From: Zobellia uliginosa
Lineage (GTDB): Bacteria; Bacteroidota; Bacteroidia; Flavobacteriales; Flavobacteriaceae
Direction: 5' to 3'
DNA length: 64,000 nt
NCBI RefSeq assembly: GCF_900156625.1
Contig: NZ_FTOB01000004.1
Location: 620,001-684,000, forward strand
Below are positions 51,641-60,704 of this stretch, one piece after another. Each line of letters begins with the position of its first letter. Position 1 is the stretch's first letter. The position numbers and the translations under genes were made by a program. Under the pieces are notes generated by a model that worked only from the letters and a program-made list of their open reading frames with translations, made no database searches and was not told where the DNA came from.

Positions 51641-52961
51641 ACTATCGCTTATTATAAAAAGGGAATATTTGGCCAAGGTGCGAAATAAGTCCTTTGTAAT
51701 AATGACATTTTTGAGTCCGATACTTATGGTCGCCATGGTGATTCTTATCGCGTATTTGACCAAAGTGAACGATAACGAATCACGGATTATAGCCATCCTT
51801 AACGAAAGCGATTTTTTTTCAAACGATTTTGTAGGATCGGAAGCCGTTTCTTTTGTTGATTTTAGGGATATTTCCCTAGAGGCGGCAAAAGACTCCGTAG
51901 CTGGACTCGGTTTTGATGGGCTCTTGTACATACCTAAGGATACAAGTCTAAAGGCAGTAACCGAGGGCGCGTTTTTTTACACCGCCGACGCACCGCCTAC
52001 CCAAGTGGTACAACGCCTGGAGAACACTTTTCAAGAACGCCTTCGCCAAGGGTATTTGCAAGAGTTGGGCATTACAGCGGCAGATTATGCGGCCATGGAT
52101 GCCAACTTTGATCTCAATACGGCCACCTTCAGCGGAGAAACCAATCTAAAGGGCATTACCGAACTCAAGGCCTTTATCGGAGGTGGTTTTGGTTATCTGA
52201 TTATGATGTTCATTATTATATACGGCGGCTTTGTGATGCGTAGCGTCATAGAAGAGAAGACGAGCCGTATTATAGAAGTGATCATTTCTTCAGTGAAGCC
52301 GTTTCAGTTGATGTTGGGCAAGATTATAGGTACTTCATTGGCCGGTATTACACAATTCGCTATTTGGATTGTTTCTGCCGGAATACTGTTGTTGATATCG
52401 TTTGCCGTATTCGATATTGACCCGTCGGCCTTGAATACCGGGGTATCGGTAGCACCCAATATGGGGCCGGCTATGCCATCGGTAGACCATACCATGCAAT
52501 TGTATGCCCAAGAACTTTTTAAGATACCTTGGGTTATGTTGATTACCTTCTTTTTGATCTATTTTATCTTAGGCTATCTGATTTACAGTTCTATTTATGC
52601 CGCCATTGGTGCGGCGGTCGACAACGAGACCGATACCCAACAATTTATCTTTCCGATAATCATGCCTTTGATGTTGGCTATTTACGTAGGTTTCTTTTCG
52701 GTATTCAGTAATCCACATGGCCCCATCGCCGTGGGGTTTTCCCTTTTTCCCTTAACTTCACCTATAGTTATGCTGATGCGCTTACCTGGAGGAATAGGGG
52801 AAGGAGGGGTTCCTATTTGGGAACTGGTGACGAGTATTATCCTATTAATTGCTACTTTTATAGGTATCGTTTGGCTGGCGGCCAAAATTTATCGCGTTGG
52901 TATCCTTATGTATGGTAAAAAACCGACCTATAAGGAACTGTTCAAGTGGTTAAGGTATTGA
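51633..52961 (+). CDS. ABC-2 type permease (NatB-like)
   Basis: A 442-residue inner-membrane permease. An N-terminal helix (residues about 20-42, FVIMTFLSPILMVAMVILIAYL) is followed by a large extracytoplasmic domain (about 45-180). Five or more helices follow, starting at LIMMFIIIYGGFVMRSVIEEKTSRIIEVIISSVKPFQLMLGKI. This is the NatB/YhaP layout, often called Na+ or drug efflux. I take the ATG at 51633, which overlaps the ATPase stop by 8 bases. It partners with the preceding ATPase and precedes an MscS gene. Confidence 0.9.
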   Translation: MNKLSLIIKREYLAKVRNKSFVIMTFLSPILMVAMVILIAYLTKVNDNESRIIAILNESDFFSNDFVGSEAVSFVDFRDISLEAAKDSVAGLGFDGLLYIPKDTSLKAVTEGAFFYTADAPPTQVVQRLENTFQERLRQGYLQELGITAADYAAMDANFDLNTATFSGETNLKGITELKAFIGGGFGYLIMMFIIIYGGFVMRSVIEEKTSRIIEVIISSVKPFQLMLGKIIGTSLAGITQFAIWIVSAGILLLISFAVFDIDPSALNTGVSVAPNMGPAMPSVDHTMQLYAQELFKIPWVMLITFFLIYFILGYLIYSSIYAAIGAAVDNETDTQQFIFPIIMPLMLAIYVGFFSVFSNPHGPIAVGFSLFPLTSPIVMLMRLPGGIGEGGVPIWELVTSIILLIATFIGIVWLAAKIYRVGILMYGKKPTYKELFKWLRY

Positions 52962-52963
52962 AC

Positions 52964-53857
52964 ATGATACAAGACACACAAAGTAAAGTAGAAGAGATTA
53001 TAGAAGAAGATATCTGGGGGGCCATTAAAGAATTTCTTAACCTGGGTATTAGGTTTGGCGAGGGTGAAAACACCATTAATATTACCATTGGTCTATTACT
53101 TTTGCTCACCTTTGCTTTTCTTGCTACAGGTTTTATCTTGAAATGGCTGCGTAAGCTTATAACCAGGCGAATGGAGGAGGAAGATAAGTTGAAGTTCGTT
53201 AGCGTCTTCAAGTTTATCAGGTACGTCGTTTACTTGGTCGTCATACTACTGACGATGAGCTCCGCAGGTATTGATATTACCCTCTTGCTAACGGCATCTG
53301 CGGCATTGTTCGTCGGACTTGGTCTGGCCCTTCAAGAACTTTTTCAAGATATCATAGGGGGCATTTTTATCATTATCGACAAGTCGTTGCACGTGGGCGA
53401 TATTATTGAGGTCGATGGTAAAGTGGGAAAGGTTTTTGAGATAAAGCTACGTACCACAAGGGCCATTACCCGAGATGATAAGGTAATCATTATACCCAAT
53501 CATAAGTTTATAAGCGATATCATTTACAATTACACCCAGAACCACAAAACGACCCGTGAACAGGTTCGTATAGGGGTGGCTTATGGAAGTGATATACAAT
53601 TGGTGACAAAAATATTGAAAAATATAGCGGAAGATCAAAATGGTGTTCTGAACAGTCCGAAACCCTTTGTCATTTTTGAGGACTTTGGCGATTCGGCCTT
53701 GATGTTTTCTTTGAACTTCTATATTACCGATAGTTTTAGTGATCCTCGGATAAAAAGTGAAATACGCTACAAGATAGACGCAGAGTTTAGAAAGAACGCT
53801 GTTTCCATACCTTTTCCACAGAGAGATATACATATAATCCAACAAAAGCCGTTTTAG
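52964..53857 (+). CDS. Mechanosensitive channel (MscS family), second paralogue
   Basis: A 297-residue channel starting at the ATG 52964, two bases after the permease stop. It has an N-terminal amphipathic part, then three helices (about residues 38-130). The pore helix is TASAALFVGLGLALQELFQDIIGG and the beta domain is HVGDIIEVDGKVGKVFEIKLRTTRAIT...IIIPNHKFIS. The C-terminal domain ends PFPQRDIHI. It differs clearly from the MscS at 36811. Its place inside the ABC and regulator run suggests a function in envelope or osmotic stress. Confidence 0.92.
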   Translation: MIQDTQSKVEEIIEEDIWGAIKEFLNLGIRFGEGENTINITIGLLLLLTFAFLATGFILKWLRKLITRRMEEEDKLKFVSVFKFIRYVVYLVVILLTMSSAGIDITLLLTASAALFVGLGLALQELFQDIIGGIFIIIDKSLHVGDIIEVDGKVGKVFEIKLRTTRAITRDDKVIIIPNHKFISDIIYNYTQNHKTTREQVRIGVAYGSDIQLVTKILKNIAEDQNGVLNSPKPFVIFEDFGDSALMFSLNFYITDSFSDPRIKSEIRYKIDAEFRKNAVSIPFPQRDIHIIQQKPF

Positions 53858-53861
53858 AATA

Positions 53862-54755
53862 GTGATATCAGTTCAACCGGAGAAAAGTATTAGATACCTT
53901 ACCCGTACCGTTTTTTTCTTTTTGTGGTCTTTTGTAGGCTTGGCCCAAACACCTGATGTGATCAGGGCCGAATATATGTTGATGCCAAGAAATGATTCCG
54001 ATGCCGAGTTGTCGCGAATGAAGCTGCTGGTTAACGTTCCCATTAAGGTGCGCGATTCGAACAATGTGATTTTAGGAGCCGAATATAACCGCTTGGCCTA
54101 TAATTTGGAAAGGGAGCTTCCCTTCAGTAGTGCCGGGTTGAAGCAGTTTCATGTTTTGGATTTTAACATGGCCTACGTTTGGAAATTCAATCCTAATTGG
54201 CGTTTTATCGGTGTGGTTACCCCACGTTTGGCATCCACATTGACCAATCCTTTGGAAAATGGTGATTTTTCGGTGAATGCCACGGTCGGCTTTTTTAAGG
54301 AAAAGAAAAACATAGACAAGCCTATGATCTTGGTGTTGGGCGTGGCCTATAATTCTACGGTGGCACTTCGTATACCCCTGCCTATTTTTTACTATGAAAG
54401 ACGCTTTAGTAAAAGTTGGAGCTTTGTAGTGGGGATACCCAAGACCGGAATGAAATTCCACCTCAAGGAAAGGCATCAGTTTCAAACCGAATTTATTTTT
54501 GACGGATACTATGTAAATCTTCAGAATAATATAGTACTCCCGAATACCGTTAGTGCTTCGTCGGTTTCGTCTTCTGCCGCATTGGTAACCGTGGGTTATC
54601 AGTTTAGGCTCGCCGCGAATACCTTTATCTATGCCTATGCCGGCCATACGGTGTTTCAAGACGGGGTGTTGAGAGATGCCGATAGAAATGATATATTTAC
54701 ATTAAACGATAATCCCAGTCTATACTTTAGAACGGGGTTTAGAATAGGACTCTAA
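53862..54755 (+). CDS. DUF6268 outer-membrane beta-barrel protein
   Basis: A 297-residue protein with signal peptide (FLWSFVGLAQ) and a beta-barrel. Examples are IRAEYMLMPRNDSDAELSRMKL, MAYVWKFNPNWRFIGVVTPRLAST and YYERRFSKSWSFVVGIPKTG, with end LYFRTGFRIGL. This fits DUF6268, a Bacteroidota barrel family of unknown function. The start is probably GTG at 53862, four bases after the MscS stop, and the response-regulator gene follows after 12 bases. It is part of the five-gene run. Confidence 0.82.
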   Translation: MISVQPEKSIRYLTRTVFFFLWSFVGLAQTPDVIRAEYMLMPRNDSDAELSRMKLLVNVPIKVRDSNNVILGAEYNRLAYNLERELPFSSAGLKQFHVLDFNMAYVWKFNPNWRFIGVVTPRLASTLTNPLENGDFSVNATVGFFKEKKNIDKPMILVLGVAYNSTVALRIPLPIFYYERRFSKSWSFVVGIPKTGMKFHLKERHQFQTEFIFDGYYVNLQNNIVLPNTVSASSVSSSAALVTVGYQFRLAANTFIYAYAGHTVFQDGVLRDADRNDIFTLNDNPSLYFRTGFRIGL

Positions 54756-54767
54756 ATTCAAGATATT

Positions 54768-55931
54768 ATGCCTAGAATATTGGTGATCGAAGATGAATCC
54801 GCAATCAGACGGGTGTTGGTAAAGATCCTTTCGGAAGAAAGCGACACCTATCAATTGGAAGAGGCCGAAGATGGCCTTAAAGGTTTGGAAGCGGTAAAGA
54901 ACAATGATTATGACCTAGTGCTCTGTGATATTAAGATGCCCAAGATGGATGGTGTTGAGGTACTCGAAGCGGCCCGAAAAATTAAGCCGGAGACCCCTTT
55001 TATCATGATTTCGGGACATGGAGACCTCGATACGGCCGTCAATACGATGCGTATAGGGGCTTTTGACTACATTTCTAAACCGCCCGATTTAAATCGACTT
55101 TTGACCACGGTGCGCAATGCACTGGACCGTAAGGAATTGGTGGTCGAGAATAAGATCTTGAAAAAGAAGGTCAGTAAGAATTATGAAATGATCGGTAAGA
55201 GCGAAGAAATCACCATCATTAAGGATATGATCGAAAAAGTGGCGCCTACCGATGCCCGTGTTCTTATTACGGGGGCAAACGGTACGGGAAAAGAACTGGT
55301 GGCCCATTGGCTCCATGAAAAGAGCCAACGTAGCGGCGCTCCGTTTATAGAGGTCAATTGTGCGGCCATTCCCTCTGAACTTATAGAGAGCGAGCTTTTC
55401 GGACATGTAAAAGGGGCATTTACCTCGGCGGTGAAAGATCGTGCGGGAAAATTTGAAGCGGCGAATAAGGGAACGATATTTTTAGATGAAATCGGTGATA
55501 TGAGCCTATCGGCACAAGCCAAGGTCCTAAGGGCATTGCAAGAGAGCAAAATATCCCGCGTTGGTAGTGATAAGGATATTAAGGTAAATGTACGTGTCTT
55601 GGCGGCGACCAACAAAGACCTAAAAAAGGAAATCGAAGAGGGGAACTTTCGTGAAGATCTCTATCATCGATTGGCCGTTATTCTTATAAAAGTCCCTTCC
55701 TTGAACGATAGGCGAGACGATATCCCTTTGCTTATAGAGCATTTCGCGAAAAAAATAGTCAATGAACAAGGTATAGCCCCTAAGGCTTTCTCTGCAAAAG
55801 CGATCAAGCTTTTAAAGAGTTATGACTGGACAGGTAATATCAGGGAGCTCAGAAACGTTGTGGAACGATTGATAATCTTGGGTGGAAGTGAGGTTACTGA
55901 AGAAGATGTCAAACTTTTTGCCAGTAAGTAA
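54768..55931 (+). CDS. NtrC-type response regulator without HTH and with GAFTSA loop
   Basis: A 387-residue protein. The receiver domain (1-120) has the phospho-acceptor Asp54 in VLCDIKMPKMDG and the Lys in YISKPPD. The AAA+ domain (about 140-380) has Walker A GANGTGKE (169-176), Walker B GTIFLDEIGD and the sensor II part WTGNIRELRNVVERL. The sigma-54 contact loop, normally GAFTGA, reads GAFTSA (216-221). The protein ends just after the AAA+ lid (EDVKLFASK), so the Fis-type DNA-binding domain is missing. It follows the DUF6268 gene by 12 bases. No sensor kinase is adjacent. Confidence 0.92.
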   Translation: MPRILVIEDESAIRRVLVKILSEESDTYQLEEAEDGLKGLEAVKNNDYDLVLCDIKMPKMDGVEVLEAARKIKPETPFIMISGHGDLDTAVNTMRIGAFDYISKPPDLNRLLTTVRNALDRKELVVENKILKKKVSKNYEMIGKSEEITIIKDMIEKVAPTDARVLITGANGTGKELVAHWLHEKSQRSGAPFIEVNCAAIPSELIESELFGHVKGAFTSAVKDRAGKFEAANKGTIFLDEIGDMSLSAQAKVLRALQESKISRVGSDKDIKVNVRVLAATNKDLKKEIEEGNFREDLYHRLAVILIKVPSLNDRRDDIPLLIEHFAKKIVNEQGIAPKAFSAKAIKLLKSYDWTGNIRELRNVVERLIILGGSEVTEEDVKLFASK

Positions 55932-55939
55932 TAAGATTT

Positions 55940-56641
55940 CTACTTGGATAACTGATTACACTCTCCAAGGCTTTGTAAGGCCTTGGCCGTAATCTCCTTG
56001 GTTTTTAGGTTGTAGTACTTTTTGCCTTCCGACAGTTTGGGCTTTAAAAGCTCTTGCTCACAATTTTCGTAAATCCGTTGCGCAAAGAGTCGGGCCTCGG
56101 CGCAATCTACCGTATTGATTACCTTTTCTAGGGAGTGTTTATACTTTAGTAGGGCCTCGTCAATCTTGGTCCGTATTTTTTGTTGATCGACAAGACTTTC
56201 GTTATAAGATGCTTTCTTTTCGGTCTTGGTAACGTTCATGGCAAGGCTGTTCGATCCATAAATACTCCCGTGCTCACCATGGTTGGCAATGGCTTCCAGA
56301 CTTTCATGCGTGTAATCGAGGGCTTTGTTGAGTAGTATGCGCGCACCGCTGATCGATGTTGCTCGGGTCGCATTTTTCAAGTACTCTATATTTTCTATCA
56401 TACTGTCGGTAGCGTACTCGCAACCACAGTCCTTAATTTGTTTCTTTGATTTTTCAAGTGCGGTCAGGGCTTTATAGGTGTAAAATTTTGTCATTTTCAA
56501 ATCGTGCATCGAAAGTGCTTTGTTCGTCTGGTTTTTGACATAGCCGATGTTTGAATTCGCGTATTCGCAGGCTTGACCCATTGCGAACGAGGAGAAAAAC
56601 AAAAATGTGAAGATAAAATGTATTCGGTAAAATAACCTCAT
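55940..56641 (-). CDS. Secreted helical protein, function unknown
   Basis: A 233-residue exported protein (signal ending FAMGQA) that is nearly all helical, with six cysteines (CEYAN, CGCEYA, DCAE, NCEQ, ECNQ). They could give disulfides in the periplasm. Repeated patterns such as LSMHDLKMTKFYTYKALTALEKSKKQIKDCGCEYATDSM suggest two similar helical hairpins, one with CEYA near residue 25 and one near residue 74. I do not recognise the family. It converges with the NtrC-like gene, 8 bases apart. Confidence 0.72.
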   Translation of the reverse strand: MRLFYRIHFIFTFLFFSSFAMGQACEYANSNIGYVKNQTNKALSMHDLKMTKFYTYKALTALEKSKKQIKDCGCEYATDSMIENIEYLKNATRATSISGARILLNKALDYTHESLEAIANHGEHGSIYGSNSLAMNVTKTEKKASYNESLVDQQKIRTKIDEALLKYKHSLEKVINTVDCAEARLFAQRIYENCEQELLKPKLSEGKKYYNLKTKEITAKALQSLGECNQLSK

Positions 56642-56842
56642 ATAGTAGGAATTTTCGGCTGTAAAAATTTGGGGTTAATACAATGTAAAGTTAAGCCCGC
56701 CAAGGGCTTACAGACGAAATTTTTCGATACATGGTAGGGCTCCTTGGATATTTTGGATGAAGCGGACACTTCTTTTGTTGAACGGTCATTTTTTTTAACA
56801 ATTCACTACCGTTCAACGACAAAATATATTTATATTCAACCT

Positions 56843-57727
56843 ATGTACGGACCAAAAATGACCCAGTTTAGGGTAGATAAAGAAATAGAGCTTTCAAAAT
56901 GCCCCACCCATGTTGATTTTGGAAGGAGCGAAAAGGAGCTTAAAAAGGACTTAAAAAAGATTCGGGTGGAGCTCGGGGAGTTTCAAGATACCCTTTACGC
57001 TCATGGAAAATACAGTGTCTTGATCTGTTTGCAGGGCATGGATACGGCGGGGAAGGACAGTCTTATTCGTGAGGTATTCAAAGATTTCAACGCCCGGGGC
57101 GTAGTTGTTCACAGTTTTAAAGTGCCTACGGCCCTGGAACGGGGGCATGATTATCTTTGGCGCCACTATATAGCACTGCCGGCCAAGGGGAAGTTCGGGG
57201 TGTTCAATAGAACCCACTACGAAAACGTTTTGGTGACCAGGGTTCATCCTGAATATATTTTAGGCGAACACATACCCGGTATTCATTCCGTGGACGATAT
57301 TGACCAAGAATTTTGGGATAAGCGCTTCGAGCAAATCAATAACTTTGAACGCCACATTGCCGAAAACGGTACCATCATCTTTAAGTTCTTTCTTCATCTG
57401 TCGAAAGAGGAACAGCGATTAAGGCTTTTAAGAAGATTGGCCCTACAACGTAAGAACTGGAAATTTTCGCCTAGCGATCTTGAGGAGCGTAAACTTTGGG
57501 AGAAATATCAGCATTGTTACGAAGACGCCATTAACGAGACCTCAAGACCCCATGCCCCATGGTATATAGTTCCTGCGGATAATAAAAAAGCTGCCCGGGT
57601 GGTCGTGGCCTCCGTGCTTTTAGAGGAACTCAAGAAATACAAAGACATTAAAGAACCCGACCTTGACGATAAAATAAAGGCTAACTTGGCCCTTTATAAA
57701 AACGAATTGGAAAACGAAAAGGAATGA
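56843..57727 (+). CDS. Polyphosphate kinase 2 family protein
   Basis: A 294-residue phosphotransferase that uses polyphosphate to phosphorylate nucleotides (or the reverse). Walker A is CLQGMDTAGKDSLIREVF, and the lid region is GVVVHSFKVPTALERGHDYLWRHY. GVFNRTHYENVLVTRVHPE and RNWKFSPSDLEERKLWEKY are also typical. I place the start at the ATG 56843; an ATG at 56858 is equally possible. The open frame goes on upstream to 56744, but those residues do not look conserved. It overlaps the peptidase gene by 4 bases (ATGA). Confidence 0.9.
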   Translation: MYGPKMTQFRVDKEIELSKCPTHVDFGRSEKELKKDLKKIRVELGEFQDTLYAHGKYSVLICLQGMDTAGKDSLIREVFKDFNARGVVVHSFKVPTALERGHDYLWRHYIALPAKGKFGVFNRTHYENVLVTRVHPEYILGEHIPGIHSVDDIDQEFWDKRFEQINNFERHIAENGTIIFKFFLHLSKEEQRLRLLRRLALQRKNWKFSPSDLEERKLWEKYQHCYEDAINETSRPHAPWYIVPADNKKAARVVVASVLLEELKKYKDIKEPDLDDKIKANLALYKNELENEKE

Positions 57728-59118
57728 AACAAATAAGTCTACTCCTATTATTGTGCATCACTTTTGGGAATTCTGTTCTAGCCCAAGACAAAGACGCCGA
57801 GCAGATAAAAAAGATATACGATCAGGCCCTAACCCAAGGTAAAGCTTATGATTGGCTCAATTATCTTTCCAATCAGATAGGGGGCAGGCTGTCGGGCAGC
57901 GTTCAGGCTCAGCAAGCGGTCGAGTACACCAAGTCACAATTAGATTCTTTGGGTCTTGATCGGGTTTGGCTTCAACCGGTAAAGGTTCCCAAATGGGTGA
58001 GGGGCACGCCAGAATTCGCCTATTTTGAAACGAGTCCGGGGCTTTCTACCAATGTCGATATATGCGCCTTAGGGGGCTCTGTAGCAACTCCCTTGGGAGG
58101 TTTAAAGGCTGGTGTGGTAGAAGTTCAAAGTATTGAAGAGCTTGAGTCATTGGGAAAGGAAAAAGTTGAAGGCAAGATCGTATTTTTTAATAGGCCTATG
58201 GACCCGACCTTGATCAGCACCTTTGCCGCTTATTCAGGCTGTGTCGACCAAAGGTATTCTGGGGCCGAAGAGGCGGCCAAATATGGTGCCGTGGGGGTAA
58301 TCGTAAGGTCGATGAACTTGAGGATCGATAATTTTCCGCATACGGGTTCGATGGGATATGGGGATACTCCCGTTTCAAAGCGCATACCGGCAGCCGCTAT
58401 AAGTACCAAAGGGGCGGAATTGTTAAGTACTACCTTAAAGCTGAATTCCGAGACCAAGTTTTATTTTAAGCAAAATTGTAAGCAGTTCAATGATGTAGAA
58501 TCGTTTAACGTTATAGGTGAGATCAAGGGATCCGAATTTCCTAATGAGATTATTGTCGTTGGCGGGCATCTCGATTCGTGGGATTTAGGGGATGGTTCAC
58601 ATGATGATGGTGCGGGTTGTGTGCAAAGTATGGATGTGCTTCGCTTGCTAAAAACAACGGGCTACAAGCCTAAAAGAACGATCCGGGTCGTTCTGTTTAT
58701 GAACGAGGAAAACGGATTAAGGGGAGGTAATAAATATGCTGAAATTGCCAAAGGCAAAAATGAAAAGCATGTTTTTGCCCTGGAAAGCGATGCAGGAGGG
58801 TTTACACCGCGTGGATTCTCTTTTGATTGTTCCGACGAAAACCTGAAGCAGGTCCTTAGCTGGAAGAGCCTTTTTGAGCCGTATTACATCCATCTTTTTG
58901 AAAAAGGTTTTAGTGGGGCCGACATTCGTCCGTTGAAAGATGACGGAATCGTATTGGCCGGTCTAAGACCTGATTCCCAAAGGTATTTTGAACACCATCA
59001 TTCCGAAAATGACACCTTTGAGCACGTCAATAAAAGAGAGCTAGAGCTAGGCGCGGCATCTATGGCCAGTTTGGTCTATCTGTTCGATAAGTACGGTGTG
59101 ATCACTTCCGCAAAATAA
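57724..59118 (+). CDS. Exported M28 family metallopeptidase
   Basis: A 464-residue peptidase with signal peptide (NSVLAQ). A protease-associated domain (about 110-240) sits before the catalytic M28 domain. Two-zinc ligands are visible: His and Asp in GGHLDSWDLGDGSHDDGAG, Glu pair in MNEENGLRGG, ESDAGG and the last His in YFEHHHSENDTF. The overall type is the carboxypeptidase Q-like branch, which cleaves dipeptides or C-terminal residues outside the cytoplasm. The ATG overlaps the stop of the PPK2 gene. Confidence 0.92.
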   Translation: MKQISLLLLLCITFGNSVLAQDKDAEQIKKIYDQALTQGKAYDWLNYLSNQIGGRLSGSVQAQQAVEYTKSQLDSLGLDRVWLQPVKVPKWVRGTPEFAYFETSPGLSTNVDICALGGSVATPLGGLKAGVVEVQSIEELESLGKEKVEGKIVFFNRPMDPTLISTFAAYSGCVDQRYSGAEEAAKYGAVGVIVRSMNLRIDNFPHTGSMGYGDTPVSKRIPAAAISTKGAELLSTTLKLNSETKFYFKQNCKQFNDVESFNVIGEIKGSEFPNEIIVVGGHLDSWDLGDGSHDDGAGCVQSMDVLRLLKTTGYKPKRTIRVVLFMNEENGLRGGNKYAEIAKGKNEKHVFALESDAGGFTPRGFSFDCSDENLKQVLSWKSLFEPYYIHLFEKGFSGADIRPLKDDGIVLAGLRPDSQRYFEHHHSENDTFEHVNKRELELGAASMASLVYLFDKYGVITSAK

Positions 59119-59239
59119 ATATCGGGAAAATAGTTGGTCTGAAGGGGGCGGTCCATTTTCTTTTAGGGGCGGAGTTTTACCGCAATCTTGGGTAAGTGGG
59201 GGTAATGCACTTGTTCGGATATTTCCGGACAAAATTATG

Positions 59240-59247
59240 TACCTTTG
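59240..59247 (+). promoter_or_regulatory. -7 promoter element of the PPIase fusion gene
   Basis: TACCTTTG, an exact TAnnTTTG match, ends 22 bases before the ATG at 59270. The nearest TTG is 26 bases upstream, longer than usual. Confidence 0.45.
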
Positions 59248-59269
59248 CCGCTCATTAAAAAAATGAGAA

Positions 59270-60202
59270 ATGCAAGACGGAATCTACGCAAAATTCAATA
59301 CTGACAAAGGTGAGATTTTAGTAAAACTTACCCATGATAAAACGCCCGGTACGGTCGGTAACTTTGTTGCCTTGGCAGAAGGTAAGCAAGAAAATACGGC
59401 CAAGGCCAAAGGGGAGCCTTATTACGATGGGCTAAACTTTCACAGGGTCATACCCGATTTTATGATCCAGGGCGGATGTCCACAAGGAACCGGTACAGGT
59501 GACGCAGGATATAAGTTCGACGATGAATTTCATCCCGACCTAAACCATTCGGAACCCGGTGTTCTTTCTATGGCCAATGCAGGACCTGGTACCAATGGCA
59601 GCCAATTTTTTATTACCCATGTACCTACTCCATGGTTGGATAACAAGCATACCGTTTTCGGACACGTTCAAAGCGGTCAGGATGTGGTCGATAGCATTGC
59701 CCAAGGCGATAAGATAAATAGTGTTGAAATCGTTCGTGTAGGTGACGATGCCGAAAAATGGGACGCCCTTGCGGCATTCGAAAATTTTAAGACTTCCAAA
59801 GAACAGCGTCTTGCGGAAGAAAAGGCTAAGCAAGCTGCGGAACTGGACAAGGTTGCCGCCGGATTCGATGAAACCGAAAGCGGACTAAGATATAAACTGA
59901 TCCAAAAAGGTGATGGGCCCCAAGCCCAAAAGGGACAAACGGTTTCCGTGCATTACGAAGGCTCTTTGTTGAGCGGTCAAGTTTTTGACTCTTCTTATAA
60001 ACGCAATCAGCCCATCGATTTTCAGTTGGGTGTAGGCCAGGTTATTCCCGGGTGGGATGAGGGCATAGCGCTATTGAAAGTGGGTGATAAGGCAAGGTTG
60101 GTGATACCGTCTGATCTAGCATACGGTAGTGCCGGTGCTGGTGGGGTAATTCCACCGAACGCAACCTTGTTGTTCGATGTTGAATTGATGGGGGTTAAAT
60201 AA
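59270..60202 (+). CDS. Cyclophilin-FKBP dual peptidyl-prolyl isomerase
   Basis: A 310-residue fusion. The cyclophilin domain (residues about 1-170) has [51 protein letters not shown] charged helical linker (about 170-205, [18 protein letters not shown]) follows. The FKBP domain (about 210-310) has [54 protein letters not shown] and a final [11 protein letters not shown]. No signal peptide is present, so it is cytosolic. Such dual immunophilins are known from Flavobacterium (CFBP type). Both active sites look intact. Confidence 0.94.
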   Translation: MQDGIYAKFNTDKGEILVKLTHDKTPGTVGNFVALAEGKQENTAKAKGEPYYDGLNFHRVIPDFMIQGGCPQGTGTGDAGYKFDDEFHPDLNHSEPGVLSMANAGPGTNGSQFFITHVPTPWLDNKHTVFGHVQSGQDVVDSIAQGDKINSVEIVRVGDDAEKWDALAAFENFKTSKEQRLAEEKAKQAAELDKVAAGFDETESGLRYKLIQKGDGPQAQKGQTVSVHYEGSLLSGQVFDSSYKRNQPIDFQLGVGQVIPGWDEGIALLKVGDKARLVIPSDLAYGSAGAGGVIPPNATLLFDVELMGVK

Positions 60203-60225
60203 TAGCCCCAATATATACTATAAAA

Positions 60226-60257
60226 GAAAGCCCCGACCTTGTGTCGGGGCTTTTTTA
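60226..60257 (+). terminator. Terminator of the PPIase fusion gene
   Basis: The stem AAGCCCCGAC/GTCGGGGCTT (about 60228-60252) has a 5-base loop and a T-run. It starts 25 bases after the stop. Confidence 0.85.
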
Positions 60258-60412
60258 TTGTGATTCATAGAGCATACGCAAAGGGGAATCCCAAAAGAAA
60301 TAAGTCTACTAAAGTTTTGTAAGGGTATTTTGGTCAGCTACGATACCACCAGCGTTTTGCAGGGTATATAGATGAAGTCAGCTTTTTTAAAAAAATAATG
60401 ATAGCATGATGC
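60258..60412. other. Intergenic region before the 30-residue peptide gene
   Basis: About 155 bases, AT-rich, with no ORF, tRNA or strong hairpin noticed. Together with 60506-60642 it makes up most of the 450-base gap between the PPIase and cold-shock genes. Confidence 0.5.
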
Positions 60413-60505
60413 TTATCGTGAGTTCTTCGCCCTATTGGTACTTAAGAACAATAAAATGATATTTACTACCAACAGTATAAAGAGTATACCGAAAAAAGTT
60501 AACAT
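60413..60505 (-). CDS. Possible 30-residue single-span membrane peptide
   Basis: The ATG at 60505 opens 30 codons. MLTFFGILFILLVVNIILLF forms one membrane helix, followed by LSTNRAKNSR and TAA. The positive tail suggests an N-out/C-in placement. Its start is similar to that of the 59-aa protein at 44180 (M-x-TFF-x-IL-x-IL), which favours coding. AAAG seven bases before the ATG could help ribosome binding. The function is unknown. Confidence 0.45.
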   Translation of the reverse strand: MLTFFGILFILLVVNIILLFLSTNRAKNSR

Positions 60506-60642
60506 AGTCGCTTTAATTATTATGGTTATTGGGGGATAACTGTTTTTTATGAAGATGCATATACTCTAAAAGGGTTGCTTCAAAAAAACTTAAACAAATG
60601 TATGAAAAATATTACGAAGTTGTTGTAGGTTGGCTAAAGGGT

Positions 60643-60680
60643 AAAAAAAAAGCCCCGATACCAATGGTATCAGGGCCTGT
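60643..60680 (-). terminator. Terminator of the cold-shock gene
   Basis: On the minus strand GGCCCTGATACC pairs with GGTATCGGGGC around loop ATT, and a run of nine T follows (plus-strand A-run 60643-60651). Confidence 0.85.
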
Positions 60681-60704
60681 ATAAAAAAAGTTTATGCGTC
60701 TTTC

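Noticed and set aside
56744-56842. N-terminal extension of the PPK2 protein
   Set aside because: It has no likeness to the family N-terminus, and the PPK2-type sequence begins only after the Met codons at 56843 and 56858.
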